The notes under the pieces were generated by a model. It was given only the letters and a program-made list of their open reading frames with translations, did not search any database and was not told where the DNA came from. This document shows positions 31,901-45,867 of a stretch of 64,000 nt of DNA, piece by piece. Origin of the DNA: Macrotrachela quadricornifera (Eukaryota; Rotifera; Eurotatoria; Philodinida; Philodinidae); the NCBI GenBank assembly GCA_022393335.1, contig JAJEKB010020635.1, positions 841,747-905,746 of the forward strand. Reading direction: 5' to 3'. Positions within the stretch are counted from its first letter, which is position 1; each line of letters starts with the position of its first letter. A program made the position numbers and the translations under genes.

Positions 31901-34370
31901 ACGAATGAAATTATGCTTCATTTGTCTTAATAAATTATATCAAAATTTTTTTCATTATTCTTATCAATGGGAAAGAGTGCAAAAACTCATAGTTCTCGTA
32001 TGTTTTCAAAATTATTTTTGAGCTTTTTAAAGCTCACTCTCAAAAGTAAATGTCTCTGTCACTTGTTACCTAAATGAGGTGAATACTCTTCTGTGCTTGT
32101 CTCATTAATCAATCAAAATTCTATTGTGAATGTTTGATCAATTGTGTAAACCGGTATAAACCTAAAGTTAAACCCATGGATAGAATTTCTGCAAAAAAAA
32201 CGCATTTCGCAACGTTTATTGAGCAGCTGCAAAGCGCATTTGTGGAGAATTTCCAAAAGACCAAAAATGATCACTCTCTTATCAGGAATCAATTTGACGA
32301 TCCTATTTGTTTCCTGTCTTGCGTCGACTCTTATGACGGTTACATTATCCAAGAGCTGAGAAAAGGATATGAACACAAGCACAACTGATTCGTAGTCATG
32401 TAAATATCCACTGCACTAGAACTGTGGAACATTTGAACTATCTATTCTATTCTTATTCCAAACATTAGGAATTATCATACTGACTTACGCCAAGCGTTTT
32501 TTGATATTGTATCGAAGTCAATGAAAACTTCTTATTGACTCATTGCTTTTAACTTAATATAATTATACTAATGGATAAAAGAAAATGATTTTTCTTACTA
32601 AATCTAACTCACATTGACAGTCAATTACACTTAATTGACTGTATATTTATGACTCATGAACTCTACTGGCGTCACTTATGTACCAAAAAAAGTGAACTAT
32701 TTGAATAGAATGGTTCGTATGAGAAATTGCGCCAGATATTATAATTTGCTGATGATCTAAAAAATTCTTTTTCTCTATCATATATTGATGAAAACTTCAT
32801 TAACATACAAATTACTTTATGAACAGAATTGTCCTTAAAATGACCAAAATCTTGACTCCAATACAGTCTTCGCTATTCAATAAAAACAGAATCTATATAA
32901 AAAAATTTCTGTTAAAATAAATTCTTACTTAATAAATATGGAACGTTTACAAGAAGAAGACTTATGTCAACTTAGAATGTAGTAAAAATATTTTACTATG
33001 TAATTTAAATGAAAAACAGAATTTATATTAATCATTCTATAAATGTTGACGTCTCTTAGTGACTTAATACGTAAAGAGAAAAAAAAATATGCCAGGATTT
33101 TTTCTTTTAAACAATATAAAGATGATTTATTTGAAATATAGTTTTTTTTTTAAAGAGAATAAAATTTAGCTATTCAATTTAAGTTATAAAGTTTTTTTTT
33201 TATTAATAATAATATTTGTATAAATTTTGAAACTGTATTGTTAAAAAAAAATTACTTTTTCTTCTATTAAGATACAGAATATTTATTGTAAGCAATATTC
33301 AGTTCTAACAGTATGAAATCTCTACTTTTCTTTATATAAATGAAAAGATTTTTTTTCCTATGAATAATTTTCTACATTTGTTCATCATGACAGAAACAAA
33401 TCATTTAAAATAGTATTTCGCATTGTTTTTCATCATTTAGGCACATTCCATTACATGTGAATATGGCCGAAATATTCACTTTATGATTACACAATGTATT
33501 AGCAGATCATTTTAAGTATGATGTAAGAGAAATCTAATAGAAGAAATTTGAAGAGAATAAATAGAGATAACAATGTACTCGAAAAGTGTATATTAAAGTT
33601 CTTTTTTTATTCATGATTATTGCGTGTTTATGTCATATTTCAATTTAATCTTTTCAAAATGTTTTTAAATAAATTAAGACTTAATCGTTCTCTACTTTTA
33701 TCATATTATCAATCAAATACATTAAAATATTATATGTTATTTCATAAATGAACAAAGCAAGCAAAAGTTTAATTATGTCAATAAAACAATTTTTTAATAG
33801 ATTAAAATATGGAAAAGAAAAAAGAATGAAACACGAAAAAAAATAAAATAGTATATTATTGATTATGCTTTTTAATCAGTTTATTAATGAATGGATAGAT
33901 AATGTAATTCGACAAATGACGAAAGTTAATGTATTCAAATAGATAAAAACAACATATTTTCATCATATATTACAGACTATGCTTCGAAATATCGAACAAA
34001 CTATGTAGTATATATCACTGCAATTCTGGATATCATTACAAGTATAAAAGAAACAAGATTTCCATTTATTCATCTTTTCTTTAAGTTTATATCACTCTAC
34101 ATTACAGAAAGAAAAGATATATACGAATCTTTTTTCTTAGTTAGATTACCTTAATTCAATAGAATATTGTATGCATACGATGTGTTGAATATCTTGAATG
34201 TATTCCAGTTTATGTTCACATAATAATAGTCTATTGCACACATACGACTATATGTCATCTATTTGTATAATCTTTGCTGCTCGATAAAAATATGGATGAT
34301 GCACGAAACAGAGAAATGAACTTGTCTAATGCGGGAACCTGTGAAAGTGTTAAGTGCAGATTCAAAGTTA
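31901..34370. other. Intergenic, no confident gene
   Basis: About 2.5 kb, AT-rich. At 32,113-32,388 frames of similar length are open on both strands with no recognisable domain. The first 130 bp continue the weaker homology to the 5' flanks of copies 5-7. Nothing else was supported. Confidence 0.45.
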
Positions 34371-34372
34371 AT

Positions 34373-34816
34373 GTATACCAGTCGATAGAGCTCGACGAGC
34401 TGACCGCGATGATGATAAAAGTTTTCCCCATGTCATTTGATTATATAGTTTTAAGATAGAGTTAACTCTATGAAATCAGATTTTAGCAAGCTTTTTCTTC
34501 AGTATTGTAAGGGTAAAACGTGGTGATGTTCGGACCGATCTGAAGGGTTGGAGCCGTCCTTATTCATAAGATCTGAATAGCACTATGTTTTGATTTTACA
34601 ATAGTGAAGATTTCTGAACCAACCAGATTTCGGAAAAGGTTTCTCCAGATCCCCAGATCATCATCATGTTTTACCCTCACAATACTGAAGAAAAAGCTTA
34701 CTAAAATCTGGTTTCATAGAGTTAACTTGATCTTAAAACTATATAAGCAAATGGTATGAGGAAATGCGTTTATCACCATCATGACTAACTCATCGAACTC
34801 TATCAATTAGTACACC
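34373..34816. repeat. Foldback element, about 170-bp arms
   Basis: The left arm 34,373-34,545 and right arm 34,650-34,816 are inverted copies. Shared words include TATATAGTTTTAAGAT, GTTAACTCTATGAAA and AAGCTTTTTCTTCAGTATTG followed by GTAARGGTAAAAC. The loop carries a further ACAATAGTGAAG word. The ORF at 34,274-34,459 is largely within the left arm and is not a gene. The CARTATTGTRAGG module recurs in the foldback at 47.7-48.3 kb. Confidence 0.8.
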
Positions 34817-35596
34817 TTTTCTTAGAATCCGTGATTAACATCTTAAGAAGTTCACTCGTAAGTGTGAAACAAAAAGAATTATTTGATTCGATCCTAAAAA
34901 GCTTTAGATAAACTTCACGGGAAATAGATGTAGAAAACAAATGAACAAAATTAATTTAATTTGCCTATAATCTTAATGTAGATAGGTTAAAAAGTTCATC
35001 TTTTAAAATGCAGTATTATTGTTAAAATTTAATATCCGATAACAAAGATTGACTGTAATTTTTATATTATTCAGCATTATTTTTTTATTAGTTGTTTTTC
35101 TCTTTGATATCCGATTATATACGCATATTTTCATATTTGAGCTTTTGATATAAAGAATATTTACATATTATTACTGATAATAATTAAAATATGATACATG
35201 GATAATTCTCCTCACTTCATCATGAATTTCTTAAGTATTTTAGTCGATTTAAATGTCAATTAAAACAGAAATACATTTAAAAATAAAAATAAAATGATGA
35301 TAGAAATTGTAGTCTTTGTATATTTATTCAGAAGCATAAAGTCTAGTTTTTTTTCATAGTCGTAATTATATCCCATATTCCAATTAGTTGAACTTAAGAG
35401 TATAGGAATACTAAATCTTTTTAAGTGAAGAAGAGAGTAGAATGTATTAAAATAGAATTAATATTTGTTTAGTATATTGTGTACTTCATCAGAATAATCT
35501 TTTAATTAATTAAATATAAAATAATACATATCTAGTTTTTATTATAATTTATATTCAATTGTTGACTTTTATTTTTTCTATCTAACTTACTTCTTT
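34817..35596. other. Intergenic / 5' flank of receptor copy 2
   Basis: AT-rich with no obvious match to the conserved 5' block of copies 1, 5, 6 and 7. Nothing coding recognised. Confidence 0.45.
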
Positions 35597-36676
35597 ATGT
35601 CAACTGAAAATATATTACAATTTATTTTACAAAAACTAAATATTTATTTTTGTTTATTTATATTAATTCTGGGTGTTTTTGGTGGAATATGTAATGTTAT
35701 TATTTTTATATCACTTAAAACATTTCGAGAAACAACATGTGGATTTTATTTAACTATTAATTCAATAGTTAATATAGGTCAATTAGTAACAACATTATTA
35801 ATACGTGTTCTTAGTAAAGGATTTTATATAGATCCACAAAAAATTTTATGGATTTGTAAAATGAGTTATGGTTTAGGACATTGGTATCATCTTATGATGT
35901 CTACAACTATATGTTTAGCAACTGTTGATCAATTTTTATCAATGACTAAATATCGATATATAAGTAATTTACGAATAGCTCGTTATTGTATTATTATTGC
36001 TTGTATTCTATGGTCTACACATGCTATTCTTTTTTTTATTTATATAAATACATTTACTGATTCTTGTGGAATAATTAATACAAATTTTTCAATATATATA
36101 TCACGTTTTTATTATCCAATTATTCTTGGATGTTTACCAACTAGTATAATGGTAATATTTTCATTATTAGCTTTTTATAATGCTCGTATATTAAATAGAC
36201 AACAAGTAAATATTGTACGTTTAAAACGAGATCGACAACTAACTGCAATGGTACTTGTTTATGTTATATATATAGTTATGACAAAATTACCTCATATTAT
36301 TTTTTATACATATTATATAAATTTATCTAATACAGATCAAGAAGAATTTGTACTTAATTTTATTTATTCAATTACAATTACATTAAATTATACAAATTAT
36401 GCTGTAAGTATTTTATATTTAAAAAAACTTTTTAAATTTTTTATTTATTTATTATAATAGAGTTCTTTTTATATTTTTTGTTGTGTTTCAAAACGTTTTC
36501 GAAAACAATTAATTTATGTATTTATTGATGTTTGGCTTAATCGATTACGAAAATGGGTAAATACAGTGAATAATAATCAAATTGTGCCAATAACTAAAAC
36601 AAGACCTGAAGATTATCCTGTTGAAACAATATTAGCGGCTGTTGAAATTGAATTACGCGATAATATAACAAAATGA
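35597..36676 (+). CDS. Rhodopsin-like GPCR, cluster copy 2, most divergent (two exons)
   Basis: Exon 1 is 35597-36403 (269 codons), intron 36404-36460 (57 nt, GTAAGT...AATAG), exon 2 36461-36676 (71 residues plus stop); total 340. The continuous ORF would stop inside the intron. It shares FISLKTFRETTCGFYL in TM1-2, Cys87, DQF at 111-113 in place of DRY, and SSFYIF in TM7 in place of NPxxY, with KRFRKQL after it. The tail is longer than in other copies and ends in an acidic segment (VETILAAVEIELRDN). There is no C-terminal half of the RRELDKQLTVMV loop, but KRDRQLTAMVLVYV aligns with it. An older paralogue of the cluster. Confidence 0.87.
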
Positions 36677-38285
36677 TCTTTTTTTTTTCTTTATTTTATG
36701 TTAACTAATATTGTACTGTAGTGAACCTGTTGTCTACGAATTGTATTTAGGTATAGTTGATGATCATCAAAGAAATTCTTTTTAGTTGTTGTATAACATA
36801 TATATATATTATAAAATAAAAGTTTAAAAATGAATAATCATCATACTAGATTTTATCTTTAATGATTTTCATATTGCACCCTTACTCTCCTAGGCATGAT
36901 AACATCAATGCAATTATTCCATAATCCTTTGATATCTTTGTTTGATAATACCAGATCTCCATTTACATATTATCAACAACGATCTTAATAGAGCGAAAGA
37001 GACGCATGACCTGTAATATCTTTCGGCTCATACAACGTTCTTCCCTATTTTCTACTTGTAAAACTTGTCTTATATCATTGTGAACTATAAAATGTCTACA
37101 GTATATGTAAAAATTACATAGTTCACGAAAACGATAAAAGGCAGAAAAATTCTTCGATAGTTCAACTCAATTTAACCTGTATTGGTTTTAATTGCTTATG
37201 ATTATTTCTTGTGGTTTGGACCGTAATTCAGAGCGAAATCTTGATTTTTTTTGACCACGTAATATTCGATATAGAAAACGAATAAAAGATATTAAAACCA
37301 ATCGTATTTATCTGGTTTAAAATGATAATCAATTATTCTTGTACAATTTATATTGAACTTTTATTTAAATATGTGATTATAATCGGTTGATAATTTTCGA
37401 TTTTATTCATAGGATTTAGAAATTTTAATCAATTTTTATTTGTACAAATTTTCACTCGGTGATTAGTTGATAAATATATAAATAATATTTTGCTTTAAGT
37501 TTCAGAATTTCTAACGATTCCCACTATCTACTGATTGAAAGATAGGCTTCTTTTCGATAAAACGGAAAATCTTTTTAGATCGTACATTCCAAATTCCTCT
37601 TTCGGCACTCTCATACAATATATCTAATACTGTTTTTGTTTGAAAGAGCATGTCAAAATGCAGTACATGACTGAGATCTTTTCTCTCCGTCTAAAAGTTA
37701 AGTATTTTTTAAAAAACAGGCTCGATTATGCACTGCCTCCTGATATGCTTCTTCAAACAAAAACAAAAATTAAATATAGAGAATGAGCCTGAATCGAGAA
37801 ATTTTGGTTGTCAAAAATGTTATAATGTCATGTCATTTGAACCTACCTAGTTTTATATTGTTATTTGAAGTTCTATGCTACAATAGAATGGAACGCGAAA
37901 TACTCCAGTTCCATTCCATGAAATAGTATAGAATAGTTTGTCTCACGGGATGGCTTTTTTCGTCTCGTTCTATTTCATTCCACGCGGTGCTTGGTTTTCC
38001 ACTGCTTTCATAAATCATATCATTATTCAAGCAACTAACATCGAATTTTTTTTGTTCGGATAGAAAATCATCTTTTAGCGTAAATATATGATAATTTACT
38101 TCCTTCAACCATCCGGACATTCTTTCTTTAACTAAAGATAATATTTATTAAATTGTATCGAATCAGTGATGCCATTAAGCCGCCCAGCCACAATTGTAAG
38201 AGGACTAATGAATGATTCATAATAAATGGCCAACTTTTGCATCTTATATTTTGATCTTTAAATACGTTTCATTAAAAAACAACAA
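36677..38285. other. Intergenic, no confident gene
   Basis: AT-rich. AATAAA polyadenylation signals lie near 36,815. An 80-codon minus-strand frame at 37,878-38,120 in a slightly GC-richer patch has no recognisable domain and is left unassigned. Confidence 0.45.
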
Positions 38286-38287
38286 AA

Positions 38288-38402
38288 TATACCGTAAGAT
38301 GCAACGTAAAAGTTCTACAGTTTACAAAGAACGATTTATTTTATACAAGTACAAGTGCATTTCGTTTTTAAAATAAAGACAATTCTATGTGACGAATAAA
38401 TC
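38288..38402. repeat. Diverged copy of the central part of the 1.1-1.75 kb foldback
   Basis: The segment starting CCGTAAGATGCAACGT, followed by GTTCTACAGTTTACAAAGAA and ending near TATGTGACGAATAAATCAT, aligns with 1,318-1,435 (TATAAGATGCAACGTGAATA ... TGTGCGATCAAAAAAATGAT). Only the left inner arm and loop are represented, so it is a truncated relative. Confidence 0.5.
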
Positions 38403-39556
38403 ATCGTGTTCGAAAAGTCCAAAGGATATATCCTAATAAGGCCATATTTTTGCACAATGATTTAATTCCGTGTTCATTTATCTGTTTTCTTACGTGATCA
38501 TCATGTAAAAACGATTACAGATATGAAGTAGACTAGTATATAAGAACTTTATATAAATTAATTGATTTTAACAAATCAATAAACGAAGAAAAAAAAACCA
38601 TCGAAAATCATTATTCTGAACATATATCTTATAGTTGTTGTCTTTTACCTAGTTTTTCTTTCATTAAGCATAATAAGTCTTTTAAAAAAAAAAGATTGAA
38701 GATTAAATGTCTGATACATATTGACAGTTCAATGATTTTCTTCTTTATATAGAATCAATATAAAAAAATGAATAATTCTTAAAAGAATTACATATTTGTC
38801 AACAATTTTATAATCTTTAAATATATCAATCTTGTAAAAAATAGAAATTATTCTTTCTAAAAGTAGATTCAGATTTATATTCTATTTTAAAACTTTAAAA
38901 GATTAAGCTTTATTTGATATGAAAAAACCTTGAAAATATTAAGAAGAATTATTAAAAATTCAAATGAAGTTGACCTTAATCTAAATTTTATAGTAGAATA
39001 TTAGATTTTTTTTTGTTATAATGATAATAAACAAGAATATTCAGTTTTAATCGATAATTAAAATAATATTTTTTTTGTTTTGAATAATTATAAATCTATA
39101 ACATTGGTATAATCATTGAAGGTAAAGAAAAGAAGCTATTCTATATTAATAGTACAATCTAAATTTATTATATAAAGTAATTAAAAAGAAATCAACTTGT
39201 CATAGGTAAAGAGCATTTCTAGTAACATGTCTTTTTGTTGATTACTTTAGATAAGAATTGTCATTTCATTTACTTCTTATGAATGAGTTTATTAATAAGT
39301 TGAATAGTCTATAGAATAATACATATGTTGAAATTGACATTAAAATATTAAAAAGTTAAAGAGTTACCTTTAAAGATACCTAATATTAACATATATTTAA
39401 AAAGATGCAGGTAATTAAAAATTTTATTGCATAAGAATAATTTTTTTTTTTTGCTATTGTTAAATCATAGATCGTTATTCTTCTTTTTTTTATAAAGTCT
39501 TTTTGTAGATTGTAATATAAAGAAAAAAAAAAATTTTACAATTAAAAACGAAATAA
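38403..39556. other. Intergenic / 5' flank of receptor copy 3
   Basis: Very AT-rich, homopolymer-rich. No gene recognised. Confidence 0.5.
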
Positions 39557-40571
39557 ATGGATCAAGCAATTATTTTATCTATTAGATATGCTATACAAAA
39601 AATTTTTATTTATTATGGTATACCAATATTTATTCTCGGTGTTATTGGTTCAATTCTTAATATAATTGTATTTCTTAGTCTTCGAACATTTCGACAAAGT
39701 TCATGTGCATTTTATCTTATGATTATGTCAATATTTGATCTTTGTCGATTTTTTGTAAGCACATTAGCCAATATTATATTATGGGGATTTGAAATAGATT
39801 GGTCATTATCTTCATTATTTTTTTGTAAAATAAAAGTTTCAATTTTTAGTACATGTTCATTAAGTTCAATGACATGTTTATGTTTGGCTATAATTGATCA
39901 ATATTTTGCTACATCTTCTCATCCATATTGGCAACAATGGTGTAATATTAAATTAGCATATCGTCTAACAGGAATATTTTTTATTCTATGGACTTTACAT
40001 GGAATACCATATTTTATATTTTATGATCATATATATATATCATCAACAAATACAACAATATGTCAAATAACAAATGATAAATTTATTCAATATCATACAT
40101 ATGGATATTTTCTTACACTTACAAATCTTTTACCATTTATAACAGTTATATTTGGTTTAATGGCTTATCATAATGCACGACATTTATCTCATCGAATAGT
40201 TCCTATTGTTCGACGTGAATTAGATAAACAATTAACAGTAATGGTTCTTGTACAAGTTCTGATTAATTTTTGTACTTTATTACCATATTCTATTGAAAGT
40301 ATGTTTGCATTAATGATAAAAGGTGTAGGTCCTGTTATTTTAGCGAAAATACAATTAGCAAGTCTTATAACATATTGTTTTTCTATATTAAGTTATGCGG
40401 TAAGAATCTTATTAATAAAACTATAGAAATATTTATATATATATATATATTTAGAGTCCATTTTATACATATGTTTGTGTATCAAAACGATTTCGTCGAC
40501 AATTAAAGCATGTTTTATTTGAAATACATTTCAAACGATGTCGACCAAATAAAATTGGACCTAATCCATAA
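39557..40571 (+). CDS. Rhodopsin-like GPCR, cluster copy 3 (two exons)
   Basis: Exon 1 is 39557-40399 (281 codons), intron 40400-40454 (55 nt), exon 2 40455-40571 (38 residues plus stop); total 319. Landmarks: Asn35, Cys90, DQY 114-116, ECL2 TTICQIT, ICL3 HRIVPIVRRELDKQLTVMV and TM7 SPFYTY with KRFRRQLKH. Its closest relative is copy 4, 660 bp downstream. The ICL3-TM6 part is instead most like copies 1, 5 and 6. The intron includes an (AT)n run. The frame is intact, and the short tail ends KIGPNP. Confidence 0.88.
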
Positions 40572-41233
40572 GCAGTTGATTATTGATTAATAAATAATTA
40601 AAAAACAATACTTTTAATCTTTTTTTTTTTTTCTTTCACTTTAGTATTGTAGTTTATAATGCACACATCATTTTTATTTCATATATGTATTAGATTAGCC
40701 GTGAAATAATAAAAATATACTTATTCATACTTGTTTATAAGTTATTTTTTTTTATTATTATTATAAAAACAAGTTCGATTTATACTTATCCAATCATTCC
40801 CAATCATCGTACGCTCGTGTGTATCCTTTTAAGTACGACAAGTCATTGTATGTCATATTTACCTTTGTTTCTTTTTTATTATAATATATGTCCATGAATA
40901 GTTTCTATTTTAGTCTATTACTTTAATTATAGAAAATTTTTTATTTATATGAAATTGAATATTTAATATATTATATATTAAGTAAAAATATAATCGAAAT
41001 ATATGAAAAATAAATTATTTTATCTTTCATTCTATTAAGAAAAGAAAAAAAGAAAATATCTCTCTAACACGTTGTCATTCACTTTTCGTCTTCAATATAT
41101 TCAACAGAAACGAAAGAAAGAGCGTGTTATGCTTTAAATCGATGACTGTATATATATAACGACTAATTATGTTACAAAGTCATTGTTGCTTCATTCTTCT
41201 CGTCGATTATATTTCTATTCAAAAAAAAACTAA
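40572..41233. other. Spacer between tandem receptor copies 3 and 4
   Basis: AT-rich, no gene. It contains AATAAA-type signals after copy 3 (40,705-40,715). Confidence 0.5.
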
Positions 41234-42280
41234 ATGACTGAAAGAATAATTTTATCTATTAATTATACTATAAAACAAATAGCGATTTATTATGGTATAC
41301 CAATATTTATTCTCGGTGTTATTGGATCTATTCTTAATATAATTACATTTCTTAGTTCAAAAATATTTCGACAAAAATCATGTGTATTTTATCTTATATT
41401 TATATCATTTATTGACCTTGGTCGATTATTTTTTAGTACATTATCAAATATATTATTATGGGGATTTGAAATTGATTGGTCATTATCTTCATTATTTTTT
41501 TGTAAAATAAAAGTTTTTATTTTTAGTACATGTTCATTAACTTCAATAACATGTTTATGTTTGGCTATAATTGATCAATATTTTACAAATTATTCTCATA
41601 TATATTGGCAACAATGGTGTAATATTAAATTAGCATATCGTTTAACAGGAATATTTTTTATTCTATGGACTTTACATGGAATACCATATTTTATATTTTA
41701 TAATCATATATATATATCATCAACAAATACAACAATATGTCAAATAACAAATGATAAATTTATTCAATATCATACATATGGATATTTTTTTACATTTACA
41801 AATCTTTTATTATTTATATCTGTTATATTTGGTTTAATAACATATTATAATATATATTATTTAAATAATCGTAAAATATCTATTATTCAACATGAATTCG
41901 ATAGACAATTAACATTAATGATTCTTATACAAATATTTATTAATTTTTGTACTTTATTACCATATACTATTCAAAGTATGTGTGCATTAATTATAAAAAA
42001 TAATGAAATAATTTTTAAATCAAAAATGAAATTAGCAAGTATGATAGCACTTCAATTTTCTATATTAAGTTATGCAGTAAGAATATTTATTTAAATAATA
42101 TTTAATAATATATTTTTCTTTTAGACTCCATTCTATATATATATATGTATATCGAAATATTTTCGTCAACAATTAAAATATATTTTCTATGATATGTATT
42201 TTAAAAAACGTCAATCAATTCAATTAGCACTTAATGAAGAAATATTTGAGGAAACACTAAGAAATAATGATGATTGTTAA
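41234..42280 (+). CDS. Rhodopsin-like GPCR, cluster copy 4 (two exons), diverging ICL3
   Basis: Exon 1 is 41234-42076 (281 codons), intron 42077-42124 (48 nt), exon 2 42125-42280 (51 residues plus stop); total 332. Tandem duplicate of copy 3. The stretch covering TM4-ECL2-TM5 start (about 41,605-41,795) is almost identical in DNA, while TM1-2 and particularly TM5-6 have diverged, with many GC-to-AT changes. ICL3 reads RKISIIQHEFDRQLTLMI, losing the RRELDK conserved in other copies. DQY, the cysteine pair and TM7 TPFYIY remain. The uneven divergence suggests gene conversion or relaxed constraint on the G-protein-facing side. Still open in full. Confidence 0.86.
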
Positions 42281-45200
42281 TTTTTTTCATATTTTTCTTA
42301 ATAATATTTTTATTTTTCATATATAGAACATATCATTGGATATTCGAATGAAAAAGGGAAACAATTTCATTATTCAGAATTTTTCTTGATTTAATTTCAA
42401 GAGAATAACAGTAGAAGATTAATGGATACACTTCTATTTGATTTTTCAGAACTTTTAAATCCATTTTATCTTCCTTTTTTTTTTTTTTTCTTATTTTTGT
42501 TTCATTTAAAAGTGAATAAACATTGATTATATAAAATAGATGCATCTTTGAATATTTAGTCTTATAGAATGAGTATGTATTTTTAGATACTTATGCAGTA
42601 GTAAAATTAAATTTGCTGTTTTCTAGATAAAATGGACTCAATGATACGATAATAAAACCTATGTGATATAGTTTAACTCCTTTATAAATCATATATTCTA
42701 ATTCATCAAAGTAATAATGCATTATCATGTAATTGCCTCTGTTATTTCATATAAAGTTTAATAATACATTAGTTACCGAGAGTCAAAAAGACATTGCCGA
42801 CGCAATACTTTTCTATTATAATTAATGAGTCGCTATTGACTCGAATGATGGATTCAAAGAAAATTTTAAAAAATGCTATTTTAATCTGATGAGTATAATT
42901 AGAAGAAGATTCGTATATTGAGCAAGGCATGACATTCGCTGTAAAAATAAAAATGACAAAAATTGAATGGTCTAGAAAAAGATGCTATTGCGAAATTATC
43001 GCTGATTTGTTTCAAATATAAGATAAGTAATGAAATCTAATTTTATCCTCAGAATAGATTATACATTTTTTTGTTTTTGAAATAATTATTTTTATGAACA
43101 TTTTTAGTTTTATCTTTTCAAAAAGTAATTCTTTATTTAACTTAAAATGCATCAGAATAATGAATTAAATGTCATTAAATATTGAAATTGCTACTCATTA
43201 ATTATCATTGGTTATATGAATAAGCACATTATTCGAATTAATGAATTATTATACATTGTAATTCAATGGATTGTTAAAAATTTAAATATTGTTTCACATA
43301 ATACAATCCTATATATTGAATGTATGTAGAATAAAATAAAGTTTATTCTATAATAGAACGTTCTCATATTATTTATTCATTGCTACATAAGATATATTTG
43401 TATTTTTGTCAACGAATAATCATTCTACAAAGTTGAAGTATGCACAGGATCTTCTATATAAATATGAGAATAAACAAGAGGAATAGAGAGAACTATTTAT
43501 AAAATAATTTAATTTCAATGACGAATATAAGAATATAAATTAAGATTATCGTAGCGTTTTCGTTAGAGATGATGTAAATTAAATAAAATTAATGTTGAAT
43601 GATAGGTTAGATGTTATTTTTGAAAATATATGTAGTTAATACTTGTTTATTTTTAGCGAAAGGAGAAATAAAAATGAAAATGACATTTATGAAACTTTCT
43701 TTTTTTATCATTCTATATTTATACCGAGCAAAAAGAATTATATAGGTATTATGCCTTACTGTGATGTAAGACAGCATTAACTAAAAGAAAAGATAAGTAA
43801 AGAAAAGTCTTGTTTCTTATATATTTGTAACAATTATCAAAAAAATTTTAGGTCGTTCGCCATAGGCAGTTAAATAATTTCATGTGATCTTAATAAGATA
43901 ATTTCTTTACATGCGAAACGCAAAAGTCGCGTCCCCAGTGAAAGATTTTTTATGTCAAGTTGCGATCGAATTGAAACTGAAAAATTTTAAAAAATAATTA
44001 TCAATTCATCTTAGACGTGAATTGAGCCTTCATCAATATCGTGCCACGATGGTATAGGTAAGTTTGTTTTTTTTTTACAGAGGACAAAAGAAAAGAATGA
44101 ATTAGTCTATGAAAACGAATTACCCTGATCATTTCAAAGAGAATTATTAGTCTTTGAGTAAAAGCTATTGATGACTTAAAACAACCATATATACGTGATT
44201 TCATCCATCGTTAGTAATAATGTTAAAACGTAGTTGATTTTTTTGTTTACTTCTTTAGTATATAAACGAATTTTCTTTTCAATGCATTTCAACTGTATTA
44301 GGTGTCTCTGTCAGAAGGGCATATTCAACTGTTTAGTAAAAGGAATTTAAAATTCAGCCTTCAGCATATCTTTTTGCATCCAAATATTTTTTGAGATGAA
44401 AAAATGCTTGATCACACTTACTAGAGATCTGATAAATAAATTTTGAAATATAAATGTATCTAAGAAGCACGTAGTGAATACGTGCTGATGCAGTTCAATT
44501 ATAAATCACACAGGAACGCGTTTATTTAACATATATCAGTTGTGTGCAGGTATGATCTTTAAAGAAAAACGCGTTTAGAAGCATGCGAAAAGCTTTTTAA
44601 TCGCAATTGAGCGCGTATATTCTGCGTCTGGTATTTACAGGGAAAGTAAGTAGTTATTTTTGGAATAAATTTTGATTGGAACAAGGTATAGATCTGCATT
44701 TTTTATCACTGGAAATAGCGATGTTCGAGTGGCCAGGCTGTATTAGAGTTATTGAGATGAATCGCGCTTTTTCACAGGGAATTTGCGGTTGACATTTTTT
44801 TTTCTTTGTGTATTTTCATCGAGTTTTTACGATCATCTTTACTCAGATTATTTCAGAACGTATTCGAAATTATCACCTTTTGTCGTATAAAGCTATTATA
44901 TTTTTATAAATGAACTTACAAAAATCTATGATAATTTTGTAGGAAAACGTATCATTCATCTCAATAGATCTTATACAGTTTGATAACTGACATATTATTG
45001 TTTTTGAATAGTAAAAACTACAGGACTATATCTTGTTCTTATCAGAATTTAGCCAACAAATGATCACTTGACATTTTATTTTTTTCGTATAATACAAGTC
45101 ATTTTTGAATTGAGTATATCTTGGCCAATTCTTTTAATATAATCACATTATCTTGTATCTAAATATTCAATATCTGTTAGCATTTCTGTACTCTGTACCA

Positions 45201-45330
45201 TGAACAAGATCTTATTTGCAAAATATTAAGTTAGAGCAAATGTCTTTAAAAGAAAACTTTTTTTCTGTTTCATTGTCTAAAAAAAAAGAATCTTTCAAAA
45301 AGAGAAGTTCCGACTCACCTGCTTCTATTT
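42281..45330. other. Intergenic; diverged copies of duplicated flank sequence
   Basis: No gene. 42,690-42,850 aligns with 58,110-58,250 (shared TAATACATTAGTTAC and GACGYAATACTTTT). 43,140-43,440 aligns with 49,775-50,050. 43,585-43,735 aligns with 50,205-50,405 and 58,745-58,860. These are the remains of receptor-containing duplication units. 44,460-44,600 has small palindromes (GCACGTAGTGAATACGTGC). A 67-codon minus frame at 44,001-44,204 is unassigned. Confidence 0.5.
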
Positions 45331-45734
45331 AACAAGAATTTGCCAGCTCATTAAAATGTCAGTTAGTGGCTGTATAACTCAAAAACTACTAGTGATCAAG
45401 ATGGAAAAAAGGCGACATAATACTGAACCCTTAGTGGATTTTTAGCCTTATTAAATTTACTAACGAACTCATGATCTAAGAAACCAGATTCGGAACAAAA
45501 TCGAAAGAAATAATATAATTAGATTCAGAAAGATGTTCAAAGTTCAGACTCTTTTATGACTTTTCAGAAGATCAGGCAACTCTGCATGTATATATGAAAT
45601 GAGCTAAAATAGCTAAATAATTTATTCCAAAAATACATATAAGAATTATAGAAGACTTTGGCCTAGTTTCTCATTATGAACAGTAATGACATGCTTTCAT
45701 ACTATACACCGAAGCCAATGAAGTGTGATCTTAT

Positions 45735-45867
45735 ATCAGGCAGAAATAATCTTCTTTTGAAGAATATAAAAAAAACATTTAAAATAACTTTCATTTTTTC
45801 CAAATAATATATTACAGATCAGAGTAAATCTATAATAATCGTATTTTCAACAGAAAAAAGATTAAAA
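45735..45867 (+). promoter_or_regulatory. Conserved 5' flank of receptor copy 5
   Basis: Contains ATATTACAGATCAGAGTAAA (45,809-45,828) upstream of the start, preceded by TTTTGAAGAATATAAAAAAA and TTTTTTCCAAATAATAT, in the same order as at copies 1, 6 and 7. Weaker homology extends about 150 bp further upstream (to about 45,585). Confidence 0.55.

Noticed and set aside
32113..32388. Antiparallel 84- and 89-codon ORFs
   Set aside because: Both strands are open to a similar length and neither has a recognisable domain, so strand and reality cannot be decided.
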